Source of the DNA: Saposhnikovia divaricata
Taxonomy: Eukaryota; Streptophyta; Magnoliopsida; Apiales; Apiaceae
Length of the DNA stretch: 64,000 nucleotides
Assembly: GCA_036435485.1 (NCBI GenBank)
Contig: CM071598.1
Span: 183,282,148 to 183,346,147, forward strand
Direction: 5' to 3'
Shown here: one piece after another, positions 1 through 12,000 of the stretch
Layout: each line of letters begins with the position of its first letter
Position numbering within the stretch: position 1 is the first letter of the stretch
Program-made: the position numbers and the translations under genes
The notes under the pieces: generated by a model
Databases searched by the model: none
What the model saw: only the letters and a program-made list of their open reading frames with translations
What the model was told of the DNA's origin: nothing

Positions 1-1
1 G

Positions 2-2295
2 GTTGATGAAGAAACTCAGAAGATATTCTCAGTTATTGTAAGTTATTGTAAATAATGCCAAGAATTTTATATTCACTTGGAGCCTGGTGCTTAAAAATTT
101 ATTTTCTTGTTTTATATATTAATAGGATGATTTACTAGAAAAGAAGGAGAAAGGTGAATTCCAGCCATCTGGAAGTGATGATGTGTTGAGTACGGCACTT
201 GCAACTTCTGAGCATTCCGGAAGAGTTCGAGGAGTTGGAGGACATGTCACCCCAACAATGTTCTTTAATTTGTCGAAAGAGAAAAAGTGTAGAATTACAA
301 AGGCAGAGTTGCTGGCCCGTGATCGAAAGATGGCCGAAGAGTTAGAAAGAACAAGGCGGGAGATGGCTGAACTTAAAGCATTGTTTAATGCATCAAATCA
401 GGGCTCTCCAATATTCTCGGACAAATCAAGTTGCCAACCCCATGAAGAAGCAGCCAAGGCTAAACCACCAACTGCGAAAGAATTGAAACTCGATGATGAT
501 TGTGTAGCACTTTACGACCCTCCTCCAACTGAAAAAAAGGTACAACCTTGGCTTTTAAGTTATACAGATTCTTTCATACATGAACACCTACAGGCTTTTA
601 AGTTATGATTGGAAATTAACCTCTTCATACATATAAGGTCCTAAATCTTGTGAGCTTGCTGTGGAAACCTTAGAAAACAAGGTGGCTTTTGGTACAGTTT
701 TTGATGATGAAGAAATGAATGTTTCTGTACATGGAGTACCGTTGAAGCCTGGACATGTTCGTGTATCGGTTGACGGACACATCAAGCCAGATGCATTAGT
801 TCCCGTGCCTATAGCCGGTGAAATTCAGAAAGTTAGTGAAGCTGTTGGCTCTCACTTGGCATGGCCTCGCGATTTGATAATCTTCCCAAACATGACGGTA
901 TTTTAATTATATAATGTCTCTATTTTTTTTTACATGTCTTATTGCTTAGATAAAAATGCCATTACAGAAAATACTCTTATTCTTCTTAATTATTTGTAGA
1001 AAAAGAAAAAGGTAGTGGTTCAATCTAAGCCAAGAAATGAGCAGAGAAATCAGGGCTTGAAAAAACTGAAGCTGAATAAGAATGTGCCCATTGAGTACAA
1101 GTTTTTGTACAATTATGTGTTAACAACAATGAAAGACAATGGAGTATCAGTACCGATTCCATGTGATTCCGACGTGTTTGGAGTTGAGACGAAGATAATT
1201 TATATATTGCATGAGAATTTAAAAGCCTTGTTAGAGTTTGACATGATCGGACAAGCTGCCATATCTGCTTATATGGCGTAAGTAATTTTTTTTCGTTCTT
1301 TTAATTTTTCATATTCCGCAAGGATGTTGTAGGCACTTGCAAACTGAAATTTTCTCCCATGTAGGCACTTGCACACTGAAATTCAGAAGAATCGAAAGAA
1401 TGATAATGCAGTCTTGTATTGCTTTTTCGATCCTGGATTGACATATAATTTGGGTGATGAATTTAAAAGTTATGTTAGTCGTTTGAGAGAGGGTAATCAC
1501 AATCATTTATACTTCTTGCCGCATAATCATAAGTAAGTCTTTGTAGTTAAGTCTATTTTATTAATTTTTATATTTAGGTCAAATTTAAACATTCTGACTT
1601 GTAATAAAATTTTGACTTGTAATACAGCTACCATTGGATTTTGGTTGTAATATGGGGTGGTGATGTTTACCTTCTGAATCCTTTGCCTCATCCTGTGCAT
1701 TTTGACGAATTGGAAAAAGCTTTATCAGAGTAATATATTCCCTACTTGTAAAAAGCATTCTGACTGCTTGTAGATTTTGATGTAAATATATTAATTATTT
1801 TCCTACTTGTAAAATTTAAATATATTAACAATGTGTCATTCTTTTATGCAGGGCACTTAAATCTTACAATTCTGAAACTGGAAGGGGAAATAAACCTTGT
1901 AAAATAAAGAATCTTTTAGTAAGTATTTTGCATTTTAATTTTTACTATTACTGTCTATTAAGTTTCAATTTTTTGGGGTTTTGACTTATATTATAATTAT
2001 TGGAATAGGGATCTCCGAAACAACCTGGTGGGGTTGAATGTGGTTATGTCGTCATGCGGTACATGAAAGATATCATTTTGGAGGATGAGGAAATTTCTTT
2101 TACTACCAAGGTATTTATGAATTGTCTAAGTGTAATTGGGGGCGTGGTATAGGACTGTTTAGGATCAGTTTTATGCTAATTTTTATTTTGTGTTTTACTT
2201 CTTAGTGGGGGACCAAGAGTCGGACGACTTACAAAGCGCAGGACTTGGATGAGGTGCGCATGGAGGCTATCAAGTTTATCCAGGATAAAATGTGA
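2..2295 (+). CDS. transposon-encoded Ulp1-like (C48) cysteine protease, C-terminal exons
   Basis: Nine exons can be joined in one frame with GT-AG introns: 2-37, 126-539, 655-897, 1000-1277, 1365-1532, 1628-1729, 1852-1918, 2009-2110 and 2206-2295. The first half carries a charged helical stretch (ELERTRREMAELKALF) and a region like those next to Ulp1 domains in plant CACTA proteins. The C-terminal half is the Ulp1 peptidase: the catalytic His lies in YHWILVVIWGG (exon 6), the Gln and Cys in KQPGGVECGY (exon 8). The usual acidic residue after the His strand appears as Asn (VYLLNPL), which may weaken the triad. The protein ends at TGA 2293-2295. The 5' part is outside the window. Family assignment is from motifs; the role of these proteases in transposition is not established. 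Confidence 0.75.
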
Positions 2296-2774
2296 AACAT
2301 TGGGTTAAGTCTGCTGGTTGTTGGTAATGCAAGTGAGATTCTGTTTTGTTGGTTATTCTTCTTCGAGTGGAAGTGTCTTGTCAGGGTGGAGAGTTTGACT
2401 TGGAGTTGCTGGGTGTTAGTTTCGGGTTTTTTGGTCTTGGGTCTGGTGATTGTCGACGGTACATAGATGGGTCTGTCAGTGTGATTGTGTGTTTGCTGGT
2501 GGGATTGATAGAATATGTGATTGGAAGTGTGATTCTGTTTTGATAGAATATTGTCGGATGTTTAGGTTTGGAATGTATGTTTTGCTAATTGGTTATCGAT
2601 AGTAACCTTGAATTGTAGCCATATGAGGCCTTTTGTTAATTCATCTTGAAGTTTGAATTTGGTAATGATCAATATTAATTATGTGTTATTTTTGTTGAGA
2701 TTTTTGGTAAATGTCTATATTTGTAGATTTTGGTAATTGAGCAGGGGACAATTCAAATTAACATCACAGCCAAC
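2296..2774 (+). other. 3' non-coding part of the CACTA protease gene
   Basis: T- and G-rich sequence directly after the protease stop. A 65-codon open stretch at 2346-2543 has no recognisable motif and reads as chance. It is probably 3' UTR and element interior. Confidence 0.5.
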
Positions 2775-3318
2775 TAAAAATGATGTCTTAAAACTGATGT
2801 GAAAATTAGATTAAACTAATGTTTATAGCAAAAAAGACATCAGTATATTTCCAAAAAATCGATGTGAAAGGTATCATTCGTAAAATATTAACTAGTGAAA
2901 CCGATGTCTTTAAAGTATCTTACATCGGTTATACAAATAAGTATGATGTCTGATAGTATCTTTAACATCGGTTCTAAATATGAACTGATGATAAATAACC
3001 TCTTAGACATCGTTATTATAGTTGTTATCGATGACATTGTCTATTTTTAACTTGTGTGTTACATGCTTAAGTGGCTCTAACCTTGATAATATAACAATAT
3101 TGAAGTTGCCAATATTACAAAATATTGTAAAGTAGTAATAGATTCAGGGCAAAGACATCAGAAACACATTTAAAAGCGATGTCTAAATATGTATTAGACA
3201 TCGGTTAAAAACCGATGTCTAAACTTCAGACTTTTAACATCACACGCGAAGACATCGGTTTGGTTTCAAAAAAGACATCGGTTTTTACCCGATGTCTATT
3301 GACATATTTCTAGTAGTA
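2775..3318. repeat. CACTA subterminal palindromic repeats
   Basis: About 540 bp filled with many copies of an ACATCGGTT / AACCGATGTC motif in both orientations, often back to back as near-perfect palindromes (for example around 3200-3225 and 3250-3300). Arrays of short motifs close to the ends are typical transposase-binding regions of CACTA elements. Binding here is inferred. Confidence 0.7.
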
Positions 3319-3902
3319 AAGCAAGCGAATATTACCAAACATTTTACATGAGTGCTAGATTTGGTTTTCTTAATTAAAAAAATTCCCAAAATTTTTTGGG
3401 GAAAACTTTATGGAATCTTGAAATTTGCGAAAATAATTGATAAAAGAGAATAAAGTTTCTGAGATTATCTCAGTAATCTCAGGGAAATTATCTGAAATGT
3501 AAGTGTTTTTTAGTATAAAATAGTAATGCCATTTTTGTAAATGTATATAATTTTCTGTAATTCCAATAACATTCTGGTATTTTTATACGGAAAATTTTTT
3601 TAACCTCATAAAATTTATGTAAGATAACCTCAGAAAAATAATCTCTTGAAAAAATTACGAAACAGTACCAGTACCACAAGGCCCGACTAAATAATTAGAC
3701 AACAACTTGGGGGGAAAGAGAAGTATTACAACTGTTGTTTGAGATCCATAACTAAAATTTAAGCAAAAGAGCAGCAGATTCAGAACGACAACCACAAGTC
3801 CACAAAGCAGTTGAAATGACATGTTACAGTATGATTCTTTTAAATGAACATCTCATTGAACACTTACATACTCTTAATTGCCAAATGACTTTAAGCACAT
3901 GA
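3319..3902. other. AT-rich spacer, no gene seen
   Basis: Intergenic sequence between the transposon end and the F-box gene. No coding, RNA or repeat feature is convincing. The part nearest 3903 is downstream of the minus-strand F-box gene and may hold its 3' UTR. Confidence 0.4.
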
Positions 3903-5119
3903 TTAATCTCCTAATGAATTTATAAGTCGCCGAGGAGTTCTAGAGTACTGACCAGATGTACGACGAGTTTGTGTCGTTAAAAAGACAGACTCCATCCATT
4001 CAAGGAAAACCAAACTCGGTGTATATCTGAAGCAACACGCGGAGTACCTCACTGTAGAAGTTGCACCAAGGAGACGCTTGGTTGTAAGAGTTTTATAATC
4101 GTAGCAAGAAAACATTCCTTCTTCATAGAATAAAATCTCACCACCGTACTTAAAACCCTGCACGAGTGACACGCACCATCTTCGTGTATGAAAATTTAGT
4201 GGTCCTAAAGTATACATCCTACTCCAACCATAACATCCATCCTCCCCATCTAAATAGATAATGTCCACCATACAATTTCTAGACTTCCGGTTATATAATA
4301 TCAAAGTAAGACGATCTTTCATATCCACAATTTCATAACAAAGTTCACGACTTTGTTCAAATATATGACCTACATCCCAGTGAAATGCAGGCAACAATTT
4401 AAATTCGTTACTTCCAGCATTAAACTTCACAGCAGTTATGGAAAATGCAACCAAATGTATAAATTGCCTATCATTGGGATACTTATCATGTGTATACCTA
4501 CCAAATGTCCAATAAGGACAATCCTTTACAATAGTAGTTGGACTACTAGAGTAATTTATTCCATTCTTAGGAAACACATTACCAGGAACAAATATGTCTA
4601 TCCAAGAATCGGAATTAGAGCTGTAAACAGAAGCAGACCTTTTATCCACCGATAGAACAACAATCTTATAATCATTATTTACAAGATCATAACCGAATCC
4701 AGTGTTATCCTTACAACAAGAACGGTGTGGTGGTAGAGTGAATTCCTTGGATTGATGAATAGCGGGGTTCCATAACGACATCTTCTTGTCATTGCCTAGA
4801 CAAACTAACCCATTAATAGAACCAACCAAAGTGAAATGATCAGTAGGGAGTGCCAATGTTTCTTTGTAACGGGAGAGAATGGCGATTCTGCTTTTCTTTT
4901 TAGCTATGAGACAGTCATATTCATTCGGGTTTTCAGTGGAGCTGTTAGTGAGGTGATGTTTTACAAACAAGGGATCAGAGAACAGAGATAGCCAAGATTT
5001 AGCAACACATTTGAAACGTACCACTGATTTTATTGGGAGTCGTGTAAGTATCTCCTCCCTGACAACTTCTTCTGGCAGCTCTGCCGTTGTCTTCCTTCTT
5101 TTTGATTTTTCCCCGCCAT
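3903..5119 (-). pseudogene. F-box protein with FBA-type associated domain, start codon out of frame
   Basis: F-box proteins are the substrate-recruiting subunits of SCF ubiquitin ligases. Reading leftwards, the F-box motif is visible as LPEEVVREEILTRLPIKSVV followed by RFKCVAKSWLSLFSDPLFVK. A beta-rich region follows with GLVCL, LWNPA and GFGYD signatures of the F-box-associated (FBA) interaction domain. The long frame runs from 5024 to TGA/TAA at 3903 (373 codons from its first internal Met), but the F-box itself begins upstream of that Met. In the F-box frame no ATG precedes it before a stop. The only nearby ATG (5117-5119) is offset by one base, and the shift can be placed in the short A run a few codons after it. 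So this is either a one-base homopolymer deletion (pseudogene), an assembly error, or a gene starting at a non-AUG codon. The rest of the frame is intact. Confidence 0.75.
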
Positions 5120-5239
5120 AAGTTTGAACTTTTTAATTTTTTTGAATACAGACGACACAATTTGAAGATGGAAAGGAACACGTAGCTTTTATAGCATACA
5201 TACATTGTCTGTAGTCGTGGCTCTTTGTCGGTTTTAGAC

Positions 5240-6871
5240 GCGACTCTTCAATCATTTATATTTTGGTAACTTATTAAATTTAAATTCAATATTCTCTTTA
5301 AACCTCTTTTAGGACAATTGATACTAAAAAATAATCGTCAAATGGAAATAAAAAATTATATCCTATATATAATTATATAATTAGCGTAAGGTGTTTGGGT
5401 GGTCGTCTGGTCGTCAGGTAAAAAGGGTCGTCAGGTTAAAAGAGTGAAAGAGAAACACTATCGTTGAGTCTGCAAGAAAAGGACACAAGACGTAGTTGTG
5501 TTGTATTACAAACCCTACAACGCTATTAACAAATAACAAAAATAAACAAAGTAAACAAACTAACAAAAATAATAAATAAAGTAAACAAACAAATAAAAAA
5601 ATAACACCACAATTTAACAAAATATATATAACACTTATAACAAAAAGTTCTAAAGAATTGTTAGTAACCACACATTTGTAATAAAAAAAGAAAATAGTTA
5701 TACCAATAAGTTCCAACATGTTTCAAGCATATTACATATAATCTAATGAAATAGAAAAAAAATGCCAAATATTAAAATATATGTTAGGCTAAATGTTCAA
5801 ATATATATAATTTGCAAGAAAATTATTAAAACAAAAATATAAAAAAACAAAAATAAAAATACAATTAACCACACAATCAACAAAAATGCAATAAAGAAAA
5901 TATTAAAAAAAACATTAAAATGTATATAGAAAACATAAAATGATTTGAAATGACACCCAACCTTAATAAAATATATTCTTTAAAACAAAATTGAACAAAC
6001 CCTACAACACTATTAACAAATAACATATCATTTTCAAAAATAAACAAAGTAAATTAACAAACAAACAAAAAAAAATAATAAACAAAGTAAACAAACAAAA
6101 CAAAAAAAAATAACATCAAAATTTAACAAAATATATATAACACTTATAACGAAAAGTTCTAAAGAAAGTAACCACACATTTGATAAATTACTTAATAAAA
6201 AAATAAAGTAGTTATACTAATAAGTTCCAACATATTTCAAGTATATTATATATAATCTAATGAAATAGAAAACAATACTCCAAAAAATGTGAAATATTAA
6301 AATATAAGTTAGGCTAAATGTTCAAATATACATAATTTGCAAGAAAATCATTAAAACAAAAATAAAAATACAATTAACCACGCAATTAACAAAAATTCTA
6401 AAAAAGCAAAAGATATATGAAATAATCAAAAAATGAAATTTCCTAAATTTTAAAATCTAATTTACATTAAAACCAACAAACACCCTTTAAGAAAAAAAAA
6501 TATTTCAAAAAAGTGAAAAAAGATATACTTAAAAATTTAATAACGAACAAAATTTTAAAAATCATACTAAAAATACGGAACACCAAAAAAACCAAATATT
6601 TAATTTACCAAAATTATAAATTCAGTACTACAAGAAAACAAATACAGAAAATCAACAAAAAAAAACCTAAACAAAAAAAACATAGTTATTAACTAAAAAT
6701 ATATCTCAACAAAACCCCTAACATAATTTAATAAGTTAAAAATTACAAAAATATTAAATTCCATAACCGAGAAAAAAATGAAAACTAACAAAAAAATCAA
6801 AAGAACTTCAATAATTATTATTATAAATTCACATAATTTTTTTGTTTTTGCAAGATAAGTTTACAAATATT

Positions 6872-6936
<65 letters not shown>

Positions 6937-7440
6937 AATCCAAAAAAAATTAAATAAAAATAATGATAAAAGCAACCGTGCATTAAAGCTAGTTCTGTAG
7001 TAAATTCTCTATTGTAGACTAATGCAACTAATTTTATATCAACTTCATTACATTAGTATCAATCGTTGATTAATTTAATGTTGCACCGAATATTCAAATT
7101 ATGTAAAGTCAGTTCGCATGAAATTAAAAAGTATATTACCTACTACTTTAAATAACTTTTAAGATAAATAAAAACATAACAATAAAATTATTTCCACTTG
7201 TTTAATATTGTAAGTTTCCATTAAAATTAATACACATACATTTAGCAAATTTAAATGTAAACCACTTAATTGTTAGATTCTAGACTATTGCAAAATATTT
7301 CTTTTTGACTTAAAATGTTATTAAAATTGCATAACAAAGAATTCGAAGATTAAAGTACAATAAACTTGATTTGCAAACATATTATTCCACAATGAAATCT
7401 CTCCAATTTCGGAAAAGAGATTGTAAATCTTTGCAGAAGA
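5240..7440. repeat. very AT-rich region with a diverged tandem duplication
   Basis: No gene is visible in these 2.2 kb. Two related blocks lie in tandem, about 5510-5900 and 5995-6400: both contain ACCCTACAAC-CTATTAACAA, then ATATATATAACACTTATAAC, AAAGTTCTAAAG and AACCACACATTTG in the same order. The offset is roughly 485 bp. The small ORFs here are low-complexity reading of A-rich DNA. Confidence 0.6.
6875..6933. repeat. (AT)n microsatellite
   Basis: Uninterrupted AT dinucleotide run of about 59 bp. Confidence 0.95.
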
Positions 7441-7455
7441 AATTGTAAACATATT
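7441..7455 (+). repeat. LINE target-site duplication, left copy
   Basis: AATTGTAAACATATT, identical to 8856-8870. The first two A's overlap the poly(A) tail at the right copy, so the true length is 13-15 bp. Confidence 0.9.
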
Positions 7456-8855
7456 TCATGTTGGACTTCTATTCTTCTTTCTCTTGCAGGACGTGTGCAG
7501 CTTATTCGTTCGGTTCTTACTGCGGTGCAGTCATTCTGGACAAAGCATTTCGTTCTTCCAATTTCTGTTCATTGCACCATCAAATCCGTTTTTACTCGCT
7601 TTCTTTGGAAGGGCAATGCTACCTCAAAGGGTGGTGCAAAAATCAGCTGGGAAAAAATCTGTTTGCCTAAGGAGGAGGGGGGCCTGGGCCTCAGGGATTC
7701 TCTTTTGTGGAACCGTTCTCAGATCTTACATCATCTGTGCAGAATTATCGGGAAGAGCAAGGCACTTTGGCCACTTTGGGTCAATAAAACAGTGCTAAAG
7801 AAACACCATTTCTGGGAAATGTCTATGCCAAAGGACTGTTCTTGGACTCTCAGTAACGTCCTTAAGTTGCGTCCAAAGGCCCGTCAATTTATCACTTTCA
7901 AGTTGGGAAATGGAAGGGACACCTCTCTGTGGTTCGACCCGTGGTGGAACTCTATGTGTTTGGCCTCAAATAGACACGACCCTATCATTGCTCAAGCAAA
8001 TGCCCTTTCAACTGACTCTATGCATTCTCTCATTCATACTGGGGCATGGATTTTACCTCATCCTACGAACAGGTATCATCACATTAACCCGGGCTTGCAC
8101 GAGTGGTTTCAGCAATTCGACTACCCAGATTTTGATCTTGCAACGTCAGACTCCATCCTGTGGAATGGCTTACCACTTCACAAAATCAAGACATGGCATA
8201 TCTGGAACTCCATCCGCACTCCTTCTACTATGGTTCCGTGGAGTCATCTGGTTTGGCATAGACTTCGAGTTCTTCGCTATGCTCATAATGAATGGCTTCT
8301 ATGCCATGAACGTTTACCAACGATGGTTAGGCTGTCTAATTTTGGTCTTGATGTTTCGGTTCAGTGCAATTTCTGTATAGGTGGAATTGAAACCGCGTCC
8401 CACCTGTTTGTTCAGTGCCCATACAGTGGCTTCGTCCTTTCAAAGCTGGCAGGCGTCCTAAAGGTCCAGTTTCTAGGCAACAGTTGGCTACAGCTTCTGT
8501 CTAATTTGGGAGACATTTCTGATCAAACTCTTCGAAATGTTGCTCTTCTTATTGCTCAAATATTCTCCTATCGCTTGTGGAAAGAAAGGAATGCTAGGCT
8601 TCATGACTTGGGGACATCGGGGCCAAACAAGTTGATTAAATCTATTATGACAGACCTTAAGGCTAGGCTTCTTAGCTCAAACTGGTTCCTCAGGCATGCA
8701 AATTTAGATTTGTATAGATGGATACTTATTTGATTTTGAGCATCATTGTTACTATAGTTTAGGTTTTTGTTTGCCGGTTCTCTCTCTGCCTTGGCTTAGA
8801 GCAAGGGTTAATCCCTCTTTTTAATATAATAGTTACTTAGCAAAAAAAAAAAAAA
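7456..8855 (+). mobile_element. 5'-truncated LINE (non-LTR retrotransposon)
   Basis: A 1.4-kb insertion flanked by a 15-bp target duplication AATTGTAAACATATT (7441-7455 and 8856-8870). It starts mid-ORF, ends in an A tail (8842-8857) and encodes the C-terminal half of a LINE ORF2. Long perfect duplications, 5' truncation and a 3' A tail are the marks of target-primed reverse transcription. The perfect duplication suggests a fairly recent insertion. Confidence 0.92.
7495..8733 (+). pseudogene. LINE ORF2 C-terminal fragment (post-RT region and zinc-binding domain)
   Basis: An open frame of 412 codons corresponding to the region after the reverse transcriptase palm of plant LINEs. The first part has WEKICLPKEEGGLGLRD and, further on, the WFDPWW box typical of this region. 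The zf-RVT domain follows, with VWHRL, a CNFC pair and ASHLFVQC giving the Cys-Cys-His-Cys pattern. The endonuclease and RT catalytic domains are absent because the copy is 5'-truncated. The first listed codon is GTG and is not a real start; the frame is open further upstream to the insertion edge. The frame is uninterrupted, supporting a young copy. It lacks the RNase H domain present in the LINE at 25-30 kb, so it is a different family. Confidence 0.85.
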
Positions 8856-8870
8856 AATTGTAAACATATT
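8856..8870 (+). repeat. LINE target-site duplication, right copy
   Basis: Second copy of AATTGTAAACATATT, directly after the A tail. Confidence 0.9.
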
Positions 8871-9092
8871 ATTCAACTCATGTATAACTTAAGTTCAACA
8901 TCATTTATTAAATAATAATTAAAATTTTACTAATACAATAGTTTATAACGAAAACAAATTTATAAAAATTTATAATTTATTATAATATATTTGCAACAAT
9001 TTTACGAAAGATTGAAAAAAAATTATAATGAATGTTTAACAAATATATAACTTCAGTTCAACATGAACAATGATTATACTTGTTTCGAATCC

Positions 9093-9202
<110 letters not shown>

Positions 9203-9675
9203 TGCACTCCATGAAGAACATCTAATAAACAATAAATTATATTAAATAATAATATTTCATATTTTTTTAATCTTAACTTGGTAATAGTAAGAATAATTGA
9301 GAATTATCTAATATTTATTCAACATGGAACGAATTTCATTGTAACCAATTGTGTTAGACGGCTAAACTATTGCTCAATACTGCGTTTTGACTCAAAATAT
9401 TTCCTAAAAATGCATAACAATCAATTCGAAGATTAAAGTACAATAAACTTTATTTCCAAACATGATATACATGAAATTTCTCCCAATTCGGAAAAGAGAC
9501 TGTAAACCTTTGGAGAAAATATTATATATAGGTGGCGGGAAATGTTATACATATAATATATATACATGTATAATATAGGGTCACGTTGAATTCTATTATG
9601 TAGCATGATAATACAATAATGAAAATGTGAAAAATATGTAGAACAATTGTCCTGCACTTTTACCCAATCACGGGG

Positions 9676-9782
9676 TGTCACAGTTGGTTGGTAACGTGGG
9701 GCTTACCACCCTAAAGTTATAGGTTCGATGAGGAACGGAATTAAGTGGACTGTCATGTTCGGTGGGAACGAGTTGCAGTCCT
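9676..9782 (+). mobile_element. tRNA-derived SINE, 5' part
   Basis: Contains an A-box-like stretch (CAGTTGGTTGGTAA at 9681) and a B-box-like GGTTCGATGAGG (9722-9733), about 30 bp apart as in a tRNA-type polymerase III promoter. The matching 3' part appears at 11336-11363 plus 11970-12000, so the SINE is split by other insertions. Confidence 0.6.
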
Positions 9783-11335
9783 GTTGAGTCACATATGTCT
9801 ATAGATGATGATAACAAATACCACAAGGCAGAAAATGAATCAAGGAATCGAAGCTGACAAATAAATCAGGAAGTTAACTGAAATGCATATCAACTAAAGC
9901 TACATCTTGTGAAAGGAACTCTGCAAACAATTAGGAACCATTTCTGTAACAAGCCACAACATGCTACAATCAGATATCTGTAATCAGAAGAGAGTTTGCC
10001 ATAACCATGCAAGTAAGTTCGAGAAGTCAAGAAAAGATGAGTTCGAGAAGTCATTCGAGAACTCTAACAAAAAGAGTTATTCTAGAAGTCTCCAACATAT
10101 GTTAATCGAGAAGTCTTCACAACAGGCTGTTCGATAAGTCATTCGAGAACTCTAACAAAAAGGGTTATTCGAGAAGTCCCAGTTAGAGAAGTTAGGCTAT
10201 CTCCTAATTCGAGAAGTATCCAATATATGCTAATCGAGAAGTCTTCACAACAGGCTGTTCGATAAGTCATTCGAGAACTCAATAAAAGGGACTATTCGAG
10301 AAGTCGACATTCGAGATCTCAAGACAGATCAGTTCGAGAACTCAACCTGGATTATTATTTATACCAGAGTTCTCTACGGGAACATATCGAATGGAGATCC
10401 AAACCCAGAATTACTTTGCAACCCGTGACTTATAGGCAGTGATCAATTACACAGAGGATGTTACGAGTAGGGAGTCAAATTGTAAATATTTGAAGGCTCA
10501 AACTATTCCAAGTGAAAGGTGAAATCAGTCACTGTTTATCTGATATCAAGGGCAATAATAAGAGTGGAAGCAACCTCCAATATGATTACATTACCACTGA
10601 AGAATTCGAAGGATATATTGATGAATGCATAAGGATCAGCTATTTTATCTGGGAAGTTCAAGCACAGCACAATAAGTATAAAAGCTTATTGACTTTCGAA
10701 AAGGTTATCTTTTTTATTAAAGCTATTTTTCAGAGATGAAGTTTAAAAGCAAAAAGATCTTTTGCATAAAGCATCACGTGGGCTTGGAAGCTAAGTCATT
10801 TCAAGAACGTAGTAACGTATGAAGAAAGAAACATACACTGACTTGAAGCATGCTGGGATTGTCCAAATCAAAGAGAGAAGACTTTCAAGACATTTCCAGA
10901 AATGGCTATCACTTCAAGCCTGTGTTTGCGATAAGAGATACCAAAAATGTACTCCTACATTTTACGTATTTCACATGTCTTTAGATTGTTTTAAATAAGT
11001 TGTATGAGCAGCATAGTTTTAGTAGAGAAGAAAACACTGAACATAACGCTTATAGCATTAGGTTTTCTTGTAAACACTAAAACATTGTAACCCGCAGCTG
11101 TGTATTCTTACACAGAGAATTATCTTCAAATACAACCATCAGGTGGACCAAGAAAACCCACCTGAGATTTTTTATATCGTGTGTTGTACGTGTGTTAGAT
11201 AATTTGTTTATCTTGTTTTCCCTGTGTTTTTATAACAATCTGTTTAGACCTCACCAATTCGAAAGAATTTAGTCAAGATTGTATTCAACCCCCCCTTCTA
11301 CAATCTCGTGGTGCATAACTGGGAAATAAAAGGTC
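9783..11335 (+). mobile_element. probable solo LTR inserted in the SINE
   Basis: A 1.55-kb block starting TGTTGAGTC separates the two parts of the SINE. It has tandem TTCGAGAAGTC / ATTCGAGAACTC motifs (about 10010-10340) and no reverse transcriptase, gag or integrase reading frame. Its 3' part has the C-rich run and the ACAATCTCGTGG stretch often seen at the ends of plant copia LTR regions. The flanks share GTCC, so a short target duplication is possible, but the right border is not a clean CA end. A solo LTR is the best guess; a fragment of a larger element is the alternative. Confidence 0.45.
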
Positions 11336-11363
11336 CTCCGGATTAGTCCAGAGGCGTGAAAGC

Positions 11364-11544
11364 TGTTGGGCTTGCTTAAGCAGGCCTTAACTCCACATTA
11401 GTATGATATTGTCCGCTTTGGGGCGAGCCCGCACGGATTTGTTTTTGGCTAACTCCCAAAAGGCCTCATACTAATGGACTTATCAGGCTGCTTATTAACT
11501 AGCAATCTACCCCTCCCACAACCGATGTGGGACAACTCCTAACA
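11364..11544 (-). repeat. TRIM LTR (3' LTR on the minus strand)
   Basis: 181 bp, TG...CA ends, about 98% identical to 11784-11964. It adjoins the polypurine tract. Confidence 0.92.
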
Positions 11545-11783
11545 ATCTCCCCCTTCACACATCGGGCTCGACACCTGTCGAATCTTCCTCCTTCTATGTG
11601 ATCTGCTCCCCCTGACCCATACTGGAAGTTCCTAGCCATCTGGCTCCCCCTGGGTCCATACTGGAAGGTCCATCTGCTCCCCCTTAAGCCCAATCTGGGA
11701 TAGCCCATCTGCCTCTTCCTGGATCCATTCTGGAGCCCATTGAGATCGTTATGGATCGTGACAACCATAGCTCTGATACAAAT

Positions 11784-11964
11784 TGTTGGGCTTGCTTAAG
11801 CAGGCCTTAACTCCACATTAATATGATATTGTCTGCTTTGGGCCGAGCCCGCACGGATTTATTTTTGGCTAACTCCCAAAAGGCCTCATACTAATGGACT
11901 TATCAGGCTGCTTATTAACTAGCAATCTACCCCTCCCACAACCGATGTGGGACAACTCCTAACA
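11784..11964 (-). repeat. TRIM LTR (5' LTR on the minus strand)
   Basis: 181 bp, TG...CA ends. The primer-binding site lies immediately beside it at 11769-11780. Confidence 0.92.
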
Positions 11965-12000
11965 AAAGCTGGCCCCGAACACCGAATTATCAAAAATAAA

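Larger units (their letters stand above)
1..3318 (+). mobile_element. CACTA (En/Spm)-type transposon, 3' part
   Basis: The segment starts inside the element, so its 5' end lies outside the window. It holds a transposon-type Ulp1 protease gene, a non-coding tail, then dense palindromic subterminal repeats. The right end reads TTTCTAGTAGTA at 3307-3318, one base from the common plant CACTA terminus (CACTACTAGAAA on the other strand). The target duplication cannot be checked because the other end is missing. The combination of Ulp1-like ORF, subterminal inverted repeats and near-canonical end makes a CACTA assignment likely. A Mutator-like element with a captured Ulp1 domain is the alternative, but those lack this terminus. 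Confidence 0.75.
11364..11964 (-). mobile_element. TRIM (terminal-repeat retrotransposon in miniature), complete
   Basis: Two 181-bp direct repeats (11364-11544 and 11784-11964) start TGTTGGGC and end CCTAACA and differ at about four positions. They enclose a 239-bp interior. A 5-bp target duplication AAAGC flanks them (11359-11363 and 11965-11969). The reverse complement has a primer-binding site TGTATCAGAGCT just inside the right LTR (initiator-Met tRNA type, 11769-11780) and a purine tract GAAGGGGGAGAT just inside the left LTR, so the element is on the minus strand. It has no coding capacity for retrotransposon proteins and must move with enzymes from another element. Confidence 0.93.
11336..12000 (+). 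mobile_element. SINE 3' part, interrupted by a TRIM
   Basis: 11336-11363 followed, after removal of the TRIM at 11364-11964 and one target-duplication copy, by CTGGCCCCGAACACCG and ATTATCAAAAATAAAT. This resembles the 3' end of Au-like plant SINEs (an AAGCTGGCCC-GACACC block, then an A-rich tail). It pairs with the tRNA-like head at 9676-9782. Confidence 0.55.

Noticed and set aside
10512..10739. 75-codon ORF in the solo-LTR-like block
   Set aside because: No motif and no flanking retrotransposon coding frame. Likely chance in LTR sequence.
11499..11768. 89-codon minus-strand ORF inside the TRIM
   Set aside because: It spans the TRIM interior and LTR. The Gly/Arg-rich text comes from the purine tract and short repeated GATCCATACTGG-like motifs, with no known domain.
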